A stretch of DNA of 64,000 nt from positions 20,720,229 through 20,784,228 of the forward strand of contig CM055898.1 of assembly GCA_029582155.1 (NCBI GenBank), written 5' to 3'. How positions within the stretch are numbered: position 1 is the stretch's first letter; each line of letters starts with the position of its first letter. Below, piece by piece: positions 45,994-57,933 of the stretch. The DNA is from Panopea generosa (lineage: Eukaryota > Mollusca > Bivalvia > Adapedonta > Hiatellidae). The notes beneath the pieces were generated by a model that saw only the letters and a program-made list of their open reading frames with translations, ran no database searches and was not told the origin of the DNA. The position numbers were made by a program, and so were the translations under genes.

Positions 45994-46156
45994 TATAGCA
46001 TGCAATATTTACACTCAGTGTCATTTAGAATGAAAATAAACCTGAAACAATAACACAGCAGTCATATGGTATTCACAAAATCAAAAGTAGTAATTACTAT
46101 CAAATTACTATCAAAGCAGTTATCCACAAGCAATTAATTACAGTAAATTACATGTA

Positions 46157-46372
46157 TCAATTTCACATATTAATAGCCAACAACTATTTATCATATCATT
46201 ACGTTACTGTAATTAGTAAGATAAATCAATTTCACATATTAACAGATAACAATTATTTATTATATCATTACGTTACTGTAATTAATTAGTAAGATAAATC
46301 AATTTCACATATTAACAGCCAACAATTATTTATTCTATCATTACGTTACTGTAATTAGTAAGATAGAATGAT
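46157..46372. repeat. 69-73 bp tandem repeat, 3 copies
   Basis: Each copy has 'tcaatttcacatattaa', 'caacaattatttat' and 'atcattacgttactgtaatt' + 'agtaagata'. Units begin at 46157, 46226 and 46299. Confidence 0.9.
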
Positions 46373-46436
46373 AATTTTAAAATAAAAAATAAATAAAGTA
46401 CACATGGAATAATATTTATATGCACAGGATTGCCAC

Positions 46437-46612
46437 TTGGGGTGGGGGAGGGGTTGTTGATAAGGTACTCATGCTTACAAGGTTTAGAAAACAGGAATAC
46501 TTCTGGCCTGTGATTGTGCTTCTATAAACAAAGTTTTATAAAGTAATGGGTTAAACACTTGTAAGATTTAGTTTCAATAACTGTGCTAAGATATTGTGAA
46601 TAATATTGTGAA
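46437..46612. repeat. Direct duplication, copy 1
   Basis: 'gataaggtactcatgcttac', 'tttagaaaacaggaatactt', 'ctggcctgtgattgtgcttc' and 'aagatttagtttcaataact' recur in order at 46790-46955. Confidence 0.9.
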
Positions 46613-46789
46613 ATATTCTGCTTTGCCACCGAGGTCTGCAGCTTGTGATTCTGGACCTCTTCAAATGTTGGATACTAAAAATAGAAAAAACAAAGTGTTT
46701 CCCTACCCCACTGACACACACACCACCGCCATCAATTTGGATATGGAAAAACATGTTTGATATCAGTAAAATGAAACCTTAAAAAAAAT

Positions 46790-46955
46790 GGGGGGTGGGG
46801 AGGTGATAAGGTACTCATGCTTACACGGTTTAGAAAACAGGAATACTTCTGGCCTGTGATTGCGCTTCTATAAACAAAGTTTTACAAAGTAATGGGTTTA
46901 ACACTTGTAAGATTTAGTTTCAATAACTGTGCTATTAGATATTGTGAATAATTTT
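46790..46955. repeat. Direct duplication, copy 2
   Basis: Nearly identical to 46437-46612 (a few substitutions and small indels), ~350 bp downstream, so the event is recent. Both copies start with a G-rich run (ggggtgggg). Confidence 0.9.
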
Positions 46956-47040
46956 GGCAAGCAAATCGAAATAGCGAAGTGAAATATGTAAAAATGATTG
47001 TTTTCTTTAATTTTTGAATTGTGTCAAAATATTATAATAA

Positions 47041-47200
47041 CAGTCAAACCTGTCTTAAGCAGCCAGTCAAGGGAAGGAGCAAAACAGGCATTTTAATACA
47101 AGTGGTTTCTTAATACAGGTTACTTTGTTCTGAAAGCACAGAAATGGGAAATAGCAAATGTGGCTGCTTAAGACAAGTGGCCACTTAATAGAAGTGTTTT
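47041..47200. mobile_element. MITE-2, copy 2 (3' end eroded)
   Basis: 'cagtcaaacctgtcttaagc', 'agccagtcaagggaaggagc', 'ggaaatagcaaatgtggctg' match the 53867 copy. The final inverted end is missing or degraded. Confidence 0.75.
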
Positions 47201-47644
47201 TAAAATTAATCCATAGGTGACAAAGTAACACACTGGACATGAAATCTAAAACAGACTGAAAGTGTTGTCAAACAAAGTTCAGTTGTGACCTTGACCTTTG
47301 AAGTGGGAGTCTTGGTGTTATGCAAGACACATTGTCATGTTATGTTGATCATTTGTAGCAAGTATTTATAAAATCCATCTATGCATGACAAAGTTACAGA
47401 CGGACACGAAATATCGGACTGAAGGATGGATGGAGAATAATTTTGGGGGCCTAAAAATAGGGGGTAGAGAATTTTTCTGTAAAGTTTAACAAGTGTTTGA
47501 TGTATGTATTAAACAATTTTAAGCTCTGCTGGCCAAAGGCTTATGTCATAGTAAATTGTCCATCATAAGTATGCTAACCATTTTCTTACAGATGCATCAG
47601 CATCCCATTTTTCAATTAATCTTAACCAAAATTGCACAGAATTT

Positions 47645-47848
47645 CAGTAGAACTTTTCTGACTCAAACACAGATTGCTGGGACACCACATATAGCTCAAA
47701 CCACTTATTTGATCCCTGCCAAAGTCCTATTTCGATGTTTATACATGTACATGTATAGTGTAATGTTGAACAATATTTTGCTCGGATAACCCTTAACTCA
47801 AACTATTTTGTGCAGTCCCGTCAGGTTCAAGCCATCAAAGTTCTACTG
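47645..47848 (+). mobile_element. MITE-1, copy 2
   Basis: Starts CAGTAGAACTTTTCTGACTC and ends AAAGTTCTACTG. The interior 'tgttgaacaatattttgctc' and 'aacccttaactcaaactatt' matches 28979-29188. Confidence 0.75.
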
Positions 47849-48394
47849 AATATAACCACAAGATGTCGGATGAGTTCTTGATCCAGCGTGATTCCACCAC
47901 CAATGCCCACCACAACTTTTAAAAAAAATTATTTGAAAGTTCAAGCCATAAACCTTAAACTTTTACATGTAGCATTGGATGGAGGTCCCCTAAATGGGTT
48001 GTTGAAGTCAGGTCCCTGGGTTAAAATTTGGGACCGCCACTGGGGTAAATGTTTTGTATAGAGTTATATGGGGAAATGTTAACATTTTCACATGGACAAG
48101 ATGGCAACTCTATTTTCATTGAATCTTAACCTAACTTACACAGTAGATAATATCATTACAAGATCTCAAACAAGTTCTTAAACCAGCACGATTCATCTAC
48201 AAATGGCTTCAAAACACATTTTTGAGCCATAGACCTTAGATGTTTTACATGAAGCAGTGAATAATATGATTGAAAAATTGTTGAAAGAAAAACTAAACAC
48301 CATACAACAACAACAATAAACACTCTGAAATTTTATGGACGAGTAAAAATGAAAATCACAATAGCATCCTGAATAGGTTAAATAGCATAAATGC

Positions 48395-48940
48395 TTTAAA
48401 ATCAAATAACCGTAAGAGGTTAAAATCAAATATCCTGAATGGGTTAAAATTAAATATTCTAAATGGGTTAAAATCAAATATCCTAAATGGGTTAAAATCA
48501 AATATCCTAATATTTAGGGTTAAAATCAAATATCCTGAACGGTTTAAAATCATAATTATATTCTAAACCATTTAAAACCAAAAACCCTAAACAGGTTAGA
48601 CTCATTTTTTTCTGAACAGACTAAAAATCAAATTTCGAAAATGGGTTAAAATCAAATACATGTATCCTGAACAGGTTAAAATCAAGTTTTTCTGAACAGG
48701 TTAAAATCAAATATCCTAAATGGGTTAAAATCAAATAACCTTATGAGGTTAAAATCAAACATTCTAAATGGGTTAAAATCAAATATTCTGAATGGGTTAA
48801 AATCAAATATCCTAAATGGGTTAAAATCAAATATCCTGAACAGATTAAAATCAAATATTCTAAATGGGTTAAATCAAATATCCTGAACAGATTAAAATCA
48901 AATTCTAAATGGGTTAAATCAAATATCCTGAACAGAACAT
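48395..48940. repeat. 24-bp tandem repeat, ~22 copies
   Basis: The unit is gggttaaaatcaaatatcct + aaat, degenerate at the edges; clear 24-bp steps at 48441, 48465 and 48489. Confidence 0.9.
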
Positions 48941-49121
48941 CACATCTACCTTATCAGTTAAAACCGAAAACAGGTAAAGTCAGAACAAAATTATATCAGT
49001 AATCAAAACATAAATATCCTTTAACAAATATCCTAATAAGTGACCAAATGCCTTGGTTAAGAAGTGGTCCATTTTTATTTCGACTTTTTTAAGTACCATG
49101 AAAAGATAAAGATATTCCATC

Positions 49122-49566
49122 AAAAGGTTAAAAACAGATAATCACAACAGCATCCTTAACAGGTTAAAACCTGAATAGAATCACAAAAGTATCCATAAAA
49201 GGTTAAAAACAGAGAATCACAACAGCACCCTTAAAAGATTAAAACCTAAGAATCACAACAGCACCCTTAAAAGGTTAAAAACAGAATCACAACAGCATAC
49301 ATAAAAGGTCAAAACATGATAATCACAACAGCACCCTTAAAAGCTAAAAAGCAGAGAATCATAACAGCATCATTAACAGGTTAAAAACAGAGAATCACAA
49401 CAGTATCCATAAAAAGTTAAAAACAGAGAATCACAAAAGCATCCTAAACAGGTTAAAACCTGAGAATCACAACAGTATCCATAAAAGGTTAAAAACAGAG
49501 AATCACAACAGCACCCTTAAAAGGTTAAAAACAGAGAATCACAACAGCATCCTTAACAGGTTTAAG
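49122..49566. repeat. 36-bp tandem repeat, first half
   Basis: The unit is ggttaaaaacagagaatcac + aacagcatccttaaca. It shares 'ggttaaaa' with the neighbouring 24-bp array. Interrupted by a retroposon at 49567. Confidence 0.9.
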
Positions 49567-49990
49567 CCCGCGTGGTTCCGGTTAAGAATAGAATCATTGC
49601 CTATCTCTGCAGAGGGGTAGGAATCCTCCGAATGGGTGTCATGTTCATTTTATCAATTTTTGTCATGTTCATTATTGCGGTTGAATTGTCAACCCATGTG
49701 GTTCCAGGGAGCCATATGAGTGATGGCAAGAATAGGATCACTGTGGCTCATGCATGTTGTAAGAAGCGACAATTTGAGTAATACAATAGAAATTGCTGAA
49801 ACTCTGCAGTTCTGCAGGTATCAAGGTTCTAGGTTCATTCATATTATTCAATTGTTGTATTTTTTTAATCTGTACGTTAATTTGTTGTTTATGTACATGT
49901 ACAGTGAACCTGGAATCTTCCTTCCTGTTGACATTAAATAACCTATAATGTGTTGGTATGCCGTAAAACCCTATTCATTCATTCATCCAT
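49567..49990 (+). mobile_element. SINE-E, complete insertion with 13-bp target duplication
   Basis: It splits the 36-bp array. TTAACAGGTTTAA is present on both sides (starting at ~49553 and ~49990), as expected for a target-site duplication. It ends in an (ATTC)n-like tail 'ctattcattcattcat', as retroposons do. The interior has 'gagtgatggcaagaatagga' and 'tgctgaaactctgcagtt'. The head is not clearly tRNA-like. Related sequence: 5185-5277 and 25265-25430. Confidence 0.75.
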
Positions 49991-50330
49991 TAACAGGTTT
50001 AAACCTGAGAATCACAACAGTATCCATAAAAGGTTAAAAATAGGGAATCACAACAGCATCCTTAACAGGTTAAAACCTGAGAATCACAACAGTATCCATA
50101 ATAGGTTAAAAACAGAGAATCACAACAGTACCATTAAAAGGTTAAAAACAGAATCACAACAGCACTCATAACAGGTTAAAACCTGAGAATCACAACAGTA
50201 TCCATAAAAGGTTAAAAACAGATAATCACAACAGCATCCTTAACAGGTTAAAACCTGAGAATCACAACAGTATCCATAAAAGGTTTAAAATAGGGAATCA
50301 CAACAGCATCCTTAAATGGTTAATGTTTCT
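49985..50330. repeat. 36-bp tandem repeat, second half
   Basis: Continues the units of 49122-49566 after the insertion ('acctgagaatcacaacagta' + 'tccataaaaggttaaa'). Degenerate traces go on to ~50700. Confidence 0.9.
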
Positions 50331-51214
50331 TAATCACAAAAAATGCCCTTAACAATTACATGTATAATCAAATATCTGTAAACCAAAACAATATCATTAA
50401 CAGGTTAAAACCAGAAAACCACAACAAAACCCTTAACATGTTAAAGCAAGGAATTAGAGGTCATTGGTTAAAGTGAGAAAATCGCAACAGGTTAAAATCA
50501 GGAAATGACATCATCCTAAACAGGTTAAAATCGAATATCTGTAACAAATTAAAACCAGAAAATCACAAAAACATCCTTAATAGATTGAAAACAAATATCC
50601 TTAACAGGATAAAACCTGGAAATCACAACAACAACATGAACAGATTAAAACTAGAAGATTCACAACAACATCCTTACAGGTAAAATCAAATATCCTTTAA
50701 CCCTAAAAAAGTTATCCAAACATAGCAGTTGAAACAGAGGCACCAGTGAAAGAAAGATAGAACAAGATATGCAGCCATATAAGACAGTCACTAACGTATC
50801 TTCAGTAGATGATGAAGTAGCCTAGTAGCACCAGAGTAGAAGGCTTCTGGTATCCTAGAAATCCAAGATCAGGGGGAGCAGTGGTGAGGAAAGGCACTGA
50901 ACAGCAAGTGCTGAGAGAAAGTGAATGGGCAGTTGTAGGTCCAGAAGAAGAGTTAGAAATATCAGAATGCTATCTAAGTAAGGAAAATAATGGAGGGGCC
51001 AACAGAGGTTGAGGTTGGGAAAAAGCGAGTCGCTGAGGATGTAGGGGAAGAGAAGGTGAACAAAATATAAAAAAAAAATAAGTAAAACAACAACATATTA
51101 TTCTGTAAATCGACATAACCAGTATCTGAAGATGTTTCTTTTGATATAAAGAAAAAGAACAACTTGTTTATGAATGACAAACATTTTCATGGCCTCTGAT
51201 GCATTTATAACAGT
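50331..51214. other. Decayed repeat, then an unassigned stretch
   Basis: 50331-50700 is decaying 36-bp-type sequence. 50830-50995 is GC-richer and open on the plus strand (for example GTEQQVLRESEWAVVGPEEE, LEISECYLSKENNGG, stop), and a shifted frame continues (EVEVGKKRVAEDVGEEKVNK). This could be a dead exon or mobile-element piece; no family recognised. Confidence 0.35.
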
Positions 51215-51560
51215 CGATACCCCGCTAAGAAAGAAAAAATGCAATAAATGTCTTAAAAAATAACAAATTATTAAAATGGATATAAAAGCATCTCATCATT
51301 ATTAATAAATAAATTTGAATGGTTTGATGTCAAATCCACCAAAATGCGACAGAATCAATATTAAAATTAGAGTGATAAACTTGAAATGAAATTCCCATTC
51401 TAAAATAAGACAGCACTTAAATACTGCTTGATGACCTTCGCATCGTCATTTGGACTCTTTCTAAGATGAAATAACTTTTACTACATGTAAACCTCTATAA
51501 CGAATCAAAATGAAATCAAAATGAAATCAAGCGACTCATTTAACATGTCACAAATTAAGT
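51215..51560 (+). repeat. Dispersed repeat family F, copy 2
   Basis: 'ataaaagcatctcatcatta', 'gtcaaatccaccaaaatgcg', 'aatactgcttgatgaccttc' and 'gcatcgtcatttggactctt' match 17325-17625 (+) and 63400-63735 (-). Confidence 0.85.
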
Positions 51561-51829
51561 TGCAATTTCAAGCAGGAAATCTAGTTTAACCCCCTTTTAA
51601 ACGTGAATAAATCTTATTTTAAATATAAATTTACTGATCAGTAATACTAATATGCAAATTTGCTGCTTTGCTGATGGAAATTATCGTAAACACTTTATTC
51701 AATTGTATATACGCGCCAGTATTAGAATGGTCACTAGATAAGAATAAAGATATAAATGCATATACTCTTGTAATTATGGACAAATAATAGTTTTCATTGT
51801 ATTGGAAACTAAGATTTTTTTATTTAAAA

Positions 51830-52900
51830 AAAAAAAGGTATTACTAGGGAAATGAAAAAATAAATTGTTATGGGATTTGAACTTGGACCGACCTAGCAAC
51901 AGTCTGCAGATATAACGCAAATATAAAGTGTTACTAGGGGACTGAAAAAATAAAAAAATAAATTGTTACGGGATTTGAACTTGGACCGACCTAGCAACTT
52001 TCTGCAGATATAATGCAAATATATAGTGTTACTAGGGGACTGAAAAAATAAAAAAATAAATTGTTATGGGATTTGAACTTGGACCGACCTAGCAACAGTC
52101 TGCAGATATAATGCAAATATATAATGTTACTAGGGGACTGAAAAAATAAATTGTTATGGGATTTGAACTTGGACCGACCTAGCAACAGTCTGCAGATATA
52201 ATGCAAATATATAGTGTTACTAGGGGACTGAAAAATAAAAAAATAAATTGTTACGGGATTTGAACTTGGACCGACCTAGCAACAGTCTGCAGATATGACG
52301 CAAATATATAGTGTTACTAGGGGACTGAAAAAATAAAAAAATAAATTGTTACGGGATTTGAACTTGGACCGACCTAGCAACTTTCTGCAGATATAACGCA
52401 AATATATAATGTTACTAGAGGACTGAAAAAAAAAAAAGTAAATTGTTATGGGATTTGAACTTGGACCGACCTAGCAACAGTCTGCAGATATAATGCAAAT
52501 ATATAGTGTTACTAGGGGACTGAAAAAATAAAAAAATAAATTGTTACGGGATTTGAACTTGGACCGACCTAGCAACAGTCTGCAGATATAATGCAAATAT
52601 ATAGTGTTACTAGGGGACTGAAAAAATAAAAAAATAAATTGTTACGGGATTTGAACTTGGACCGACCTAGCAACAGTCTGCAGATATAATGCAAATATAT
52701 AGTGTTACTAGGGGACTGAAAAAAAAAAAAAAAATTGTTACGGGATTTGAACTTGGACCGACCTAGCAACAGTCTGCCTATATTAAGCAAATATATAGTG
52801 TTACTAGGGGACTGAAAAAATAAAAAAATAATTGTTACGGGATTCGAACTTGGATCGACCTAGCAACAATCCACAGATATAACCATTACGCAAGTATAAA
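51830..52900 (-). repeat. 97-bp tandem array made of a tRNA-SINE head, 11 copies
   Basis: Each unit has 'gggatttgaacttggaccga' + 'cctagcaacagtctgcagat'. On the minus strand this is a B box (CCAAGTTCAAATCCC). Units are spaced ~97 bp with A-rich linkers (ctgaaaaaataaaaaaataa). The last unit (52837-52900) extends to 'ataaccattacgcaag', which on the minus strand is an A-box-like GCGTAATGGTTATA. That unit looks closest to an intact tRNA-derived head. Confidence 0.92.
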
Positions 52901-52984
52901 TCTAACTTAAACTTAACTGCTAACCTGGATTAAATCGATGAGGATCAGAAATTTCTTGATGTTTACGCATATAACTACTTAACC

Positions 52985-53402
52985 CATACAGTATAAGGAA
53001 TGCTGTAAATGGAAATTTATATGTTAAAAAATCAAAGACAGAGCTTTACAAACTTTCATTTCATTATTCTGGGTCACTTTTATGGAACAATCTGCCTACC
53101 GAAATTCATCATCACAAAGCCTATACAGCTTCAAAAATAATCTAAAAAATTATCTTCTGAAACTTAATTGTTAGTTGGAAATAAACTGTTTGATTGACGA
53201 ATAAGTGTAAGTATTCAATAGAAAAGTTTTTGTCGTTGCATTTATAAACATTATGTGAATGCTTGTTTTATATTTTAATGTTTAATTACATTGTTGAATT
53301 TCATGTTCATTGTATGATTGTTGAGGGCCACAGGGAAGATTAGTGTAACTAACTGTGTTACCCTCATTAAATAAAGTATTATTATTATTATTATTATTAT
53401 TA

Positions 53403-53433
<31 letters not shown>
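52985..53433 (+). pseudogene. LINE 3' end: RT C-terminus, 3' UTR and (ATT)n tail
   Basis: The plus strand reads KSKTELYKLSFHYSGSLLWN, NLPTEIHHHKAYT, then after a one-base shift SFKNNLKNYLLKLNC and a stop. 'SYSGS.LWN.LP..I' near the C-terminus is typical of non-LTR retrotransposon RTs. It then runs through 'gagggccacagggaagatta' and 'aaataaagtattattattat'. Same 3' end as 20640-20874. Confidence 0.82.
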
Positions 53434-53866
53434 AATCATTTACATTATTCCACAGGTCTGCTCTATTTTAAATACACATTTTTTGAATGATAAACATCAG
53501 TATTTTGCACCAGACATGCTCCAGATAGTCACAATTTATACTAAATGCTACAATTATTATGCCAGTTTTTTTATTGATTTGAAAGGACATAATTACTAAC
53601 TATGCTGCTTTAACAAATACTTTAAGACTCTATATTACCTTATTTTTTGTTTTAGAGAGTGTTGATTTATTAAGCTTGTTATAAATTGGAAAATAATAGT
53701 TGTATCATTATTACTGGTATAGATATTGACTCTTCTATCCTTACTTAGAAGGGGCATATAGAGTAATTGACTAAGAGTCACACCATGTATACCCTGATCA
53801 GATGAGTAAAGCATCTGTTGATATGTCATGAGCCATTGTCTTGCTATAACCAACAATATTGATAAA
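53434..53866. other. Non-coding stretch
   Basis: AT-rich; nothing recognised. Confidence 0.5.
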
Positions 53867-54048
53867 TACAGTCAAACCTGTCTTAAGCAGCCAGTCAAGG
53901 GAATGAGCACAAGTGGCCCTTTAAGACAGGTTGTTGCTTAATACATGTTAATTTGCTCTCAAAGCATAAACATTGGAAATAGCAAATGTGGCTGCTTAAG
54001 ACAAGTGGCTGCTCAATAGAGGTGGCCGCTTACACAGGTTTGACTATA
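53867..54048. mobile_element. MITE-2, copy 3
   Basis: TACAGTCAAACCTGTCTTAA ... CACAGGTTTGACTATA. Closest to the 47041 copy ('agccagtcaagggaatgagc'). Confidence 0.82.
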
Positions 54049-54194
54049 CTGTCACACACAAAGCTTTTGAATATCTCATTTGAAATTTTAAGTATATTTA
54101 TAGCAACAGCAGTCATTTCTATTCTTTGAAATTAGTAAAACGGAAACAACATTTACACAAGGTTATTTAAGGAGATGCTTGCTTATATACTTGA

Positions 54195-54325
54195 TGCATA
54201 GCATTTCTCCAGTGACTATATTAGAGAGGGGAATTTTTAGGTAATGACTTGAACCCATGACCGCACAGGTGAGAGGTTAGTGATTTTGAAACAATGCCAT
54301 AGCCAGATAACTCAGCCACTGGAAA
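54195..54325 (-). mobile_element. SINE-D remnant
   Basis: 'gacttgaacccatgaccgca' + 'caggtgagaggttagtgatt' and 'ccagataactcagccact' follow the reversed tRNA-like head of SINE-D (60950-61027). Confidence 0.55.
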
Positions 54326-54734
54326 CATTGTACACATATGGAATATTGAAAGAAAAAAATGAGGAAAACACATTGAAGTGGTAAAGTGAAAATCTATAGA
54401 AATTACTGTTCAATTGGACCACATGCTCTGCACACATCAAAACAAGGGGCATTACTCTAAATGCCTGTCTGTAAAACCTAGTATGCAGAGAACCCTTATA
54501 CTACCAACTTACAAACTTTATAACCCACTTTGAACTTAGAACTGAACATTTGCAGATTTGTATAAATGGGGTTTTACATTATCTTTAACTAACCATAGAG
54601 ATCTGAGTTTATTAGGCTGAAATACATGAATTTTCGCCCTTTTGAACATTCTCACATAAAATGTTTGGGCCAAGCTGGACTGCAAACAATGACCTAAGGC
54701 CTGCGAGATGTTTCTTAGCATCAACATCTTAGCA

Positions 54735-54950
54735 TCATTTTTATATCTAAGTTACATAATTTCACTAAAATGTGCCATTATTCACCATATGTATGAAGCA
54801 TATAAACATGGTCTTTCACCTTGAACTGCTACCTGTGACGGGACAGACACCAATTAAAAACTGTTTGCATTGTCTCAGATAAACAAAAAACAAAAAATAC
54901 AAAAACATTACCTTTACTTTACATAAAAGAGCAAAATACAGCTCCTATTT
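54735..54950 (-). repeat. Dispersed repeat family H, reverse copy
   Basis: 'aactgctacctgtgacggga', 'aaaaactgtttgcattgtct' + 'cagataaacaaaaa' and 'aaatacagctcct' are the reverse complement of 62215-62400. Confidence 0.8.
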
Positions 54951-55202
54951 TGAAATTTAAGCACGATTTTTATGCCATTGAGGACTAACAGACTGTCAGT
55001 TAACCTAACAAGGAGCGGATCCAGGATTTCAGTTTAGAGGTGGTGTACACAAAATCAGAATGAACACACATGTTTTTCAGCAGAAATATAGTGAATTGTA
55101 ATAAAATATGGGAGTTTAAAGAGTAGATCCACCATATTGCGAACCACTCTTGCCTTGGATCCCCGGAGGTGAACTGGTGCCCAAGCACACCGATCTCTGC
55201 AG

Positions 55203-55289
55203 GAAACTGATAGCTTTCCCAGTTGAATCAGCAGTGAGAGATGAATGGCAATGACATGCTATGTTGTACATCAATCATCACTGAGAATT
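55203..55289 (-). mobile_element. SINE-B body fragment, reversed
   Basis: 'gatagctttcccagttgaat', 'cagcagtgagagatgaatgg' and 'gttgtacatcaatcatcact' are the reverse complement of 45410-45500. The head is absent; 55010-55200 carries other dispersed-repeat sequence ('ggagcggatccaggatt'). Confidence 0.7.
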
Positions 55290-56400
55290 TTTAAATTCCT
55301 TGATTTAAGACTTGTTATCATATTAAATTGTATGAATGACTTCTCATGTGGTCTACTGAACATTATTCAGGTCTGTATTTTGTTCACAAGAGCAAAATAA
55401 GAGAAAATTTAGTAAGGGATATGCCAGAGAATTCTGTAACAGACTGTCTGCGGGATCTCTGATGGAAGTTATTGTTTGAGACACAAATATGAAAGGAAAC
55501 CAAGACTTTTTATGGCAAAACACATGATTATTGTAGGTTTTAAAAGTTAACAATAAGATATTTTGATTATTTTTATGAATAATTTATGAAAATTGAATAA
55601 CACTATTATAGAAATTTTGAAAAAAAATATGAGAAAACTTTATAAGCATTTAGTTAATGAAACATTCATGAAACAAACATGCAAATATTCTCATGGTAAC
55701 CATGGTGACATGAATTAAGTAGATAAGTTATTAATTGTCTTTACATAAACAAATTTGATACAAAAACACATGTCATGTTTTTTAAAAAAAAGCTATTATA
55801 TCTACCTGACAAGGTTTACATAATGTACAACCTCTTTTGTTCATTTATTTTTTTATATATAGTTTAATATATGCTTAAATGCAGTATACCCAGTAATTGT
55901 ATCAGTCTACCTCCTACATAAATTAAATAACAGGAGAGAAAAGCCATAAACATTTTGCTTCCATTTTAATCCTTTGGTGTTATTGTATTTATATTCCTAC
56001 ACATGATTGTGTGTATGCTATTTCTGAAATAAACTGTTTTAAACCAATTATATACTTAATAATCAGAAACTTTTAACATACCAACAGAAAAGAAACATGA
56101 CACTAACTCTAGAGAATAACAGAAAATACAATATTTAAGTCAATAAAAATAGAATACCCAGTCACCACAAAAAAATGCCAAAATATGACTTAAAAAATAA
56201 TTTAGATTTTGGGAATTACAATATAGAATAATGTAGTATCCACAAATAAATTATATCAAAATACTTACCAAAATAATTTAGCTTTTGAGATTTACAAAAT
56301 AATTATATTAAATGAGAAAGCATTTATATCATATTTTAATGACATAATCTAAATAATAATCCGATGATCGTCCCAGAAATCCATAGACCATTTTCTTATA
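55290..56400. other. AT-rich non-coding stretch
   Basis: No gene, tandem array or named element recognised. Confidence 0.5.
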
Positions 56401-56423
56401 CAATAACACACAGTTGGAAAACA

Positions 56424-56590
56424 TTTTTTTTTTTCAAATTTTTTTTTAGCTCTATTTTTTTTTTTTCATTTTCATCTTTTTTGCTCTTCCAATTATTTTT
56501 TTAGAGCTTTATCTTCTTTTTCTTTCTTTTTTTGAGCTTTTTTTCTTCTTTGTTTATATTCTTTTTTTTTTTCTTCTTTTTTTCAAATAC
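56424..56590. repeat. T-rich polypyrimidine tract
   Basis: Runs of T with short C-containing breaks (ttcttctttttttc). Simple sequence. Confidence 0.9.
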
Positions 56591-56619
56591 ATGTTATTAG
56601 AACAATACTCCTCTTTTCA

Positions 56620-56745
56620 TATATTTGTATGTGTTTGTGTGAATGCATGTACAATTGTATGTATGTATATACATGTATGTTTATAGGTGTATGTATGTTT
56701 ATATGCATGTTTTTGTGTATGCATGTGTATGTGTGTGTTCACAGA
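56620..56745. repeat. TG/TATG simple-sequence stretch
   Basis: 'gtatgtgtttgtgtgaatgc', 'gtatgtatgtatatacatgt' and 'gcatgtgtatgtgtgtgttc'. Confidence 0.8.
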
Positions 56746-56829
56746 GTTCTTAAATTATGATGTCCAGATTGACAGCCTTTAAATAATTCAACAATGTTTT
56801 TCTTCTTCTATATTTTCAATGTAATTAAG

Positions 56830-57060
56830 TCTCACACAATGTTGTGCTCATACAATGTTGTTGTCGTAGAATGTAGATCTCATGCACTGTTATTGTCGTA
56901 GAATGTTGTGCTCATACAATGTTGTTGTCTTATAAAGATCTCATACAATGTTGATCTCATACAATGTTGTCCTATAATGTTGAACTCATACAATGTACAT
57001 CTCATAGAATGTTGAAGATCTCATACAATGTTGAAGATCTCATTCAATGTTGTTCTCATA
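56830..57060. repeat. ~17-bp tandem repeat, ~13 copies
   Basis: The unit is atctcatacaatgttga with variants (gtgctcatacaatgttgt, gtcgtagaatgt). Confidence 0.85.
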
Positions 57061-57599
57061 CTATATTATTTCTCATACATATTTTTCTCCTTTATGTACT
57101 ATGTAGCTGATATTTTATTCAGACGCCACTATCCAGGTCATTTTCATTTGAACTTCCGTATACTCTTACAAATTAATAAGCAGGGGTTCATAAATAGCCT
57201 GAAAAAATAAGAAATAAGATATAAGCTTGCTGATAATTAAAGATAATATCACAAAACACAGTATGCTCAATAAATGTGTAAAAATAGGACAAGCGTTCCT
57301 CATATTGTAATAGCCGTAGGAGCAGAAACAAAAGGTTCAATTTTATACAGTCATGCTCTACAACACTGATTAAGTCAGACCGATGAGTTTTATATATTTT
57401 TTTCTTTAAAAGTTATAAATTAATTACAGGAGCATATTACTTGATTTGATTTGTCACTTACAAACGCAGAGTTGCTTAACAATGTTTAACTTTAGATACT
57501 AGTGTTTCAAAAAATATTGTTAGACATTTCATAAATAACCACAGTCACTTCTCTTTGCATGTATACTGAGTAAGATAATGAATGTAATTTTCTTACTTT

Positions 57600-57835
57600 T
57601 TTCATTATAAGCTGTTTAAGCCATTATGTTCCTGAGTTGTGACGGAAATTGTGAATCTGAAAAAATACAAAACAATGTTGTAGTGAAAATCTAAAAGTTG
57701 AAAGTAGTTTTTAAGTGAGGCAGTCACATTTTCATCAGACTTGAATAGCAGCCATGGAGTTACAAGTTTAGAGAAAGCTTTCCCTACATCTATTGGTACC
57801 ATACAGTGGTATGGGAAATTACAATCTGCAAAAAT
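57600..57835 (-). other. Weakly protein-like minus-strand segment
   Basis: From ATG 57802 the frame reads MVPIDVGKAFSKLVTPWLLF, KSDENVTASLKNYFQLL, upstream of which CNFPYHC is also in frame after a possible acceptor (TTTTTGCAG). It could be a short dead exon; no family and no partner exons were found. Confidence 0.25.
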
Positions 57836-57933
57836 CCTTAGAAAGAGTTGTGGTGGTCTTATTTTATTGAAACAGTGGAAGCTTTCTACATTTCCTCATT
57901 TAAGTCTACACTGGTATCAATCAAGTAGATAAA

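Noticed and set aside
51830-52900. Cluster of tRNA genes
   Set aside because: Units have a B box but no A box (except the last), no cloverleaf and no acceptor stem. They are SINE-head derivatives.
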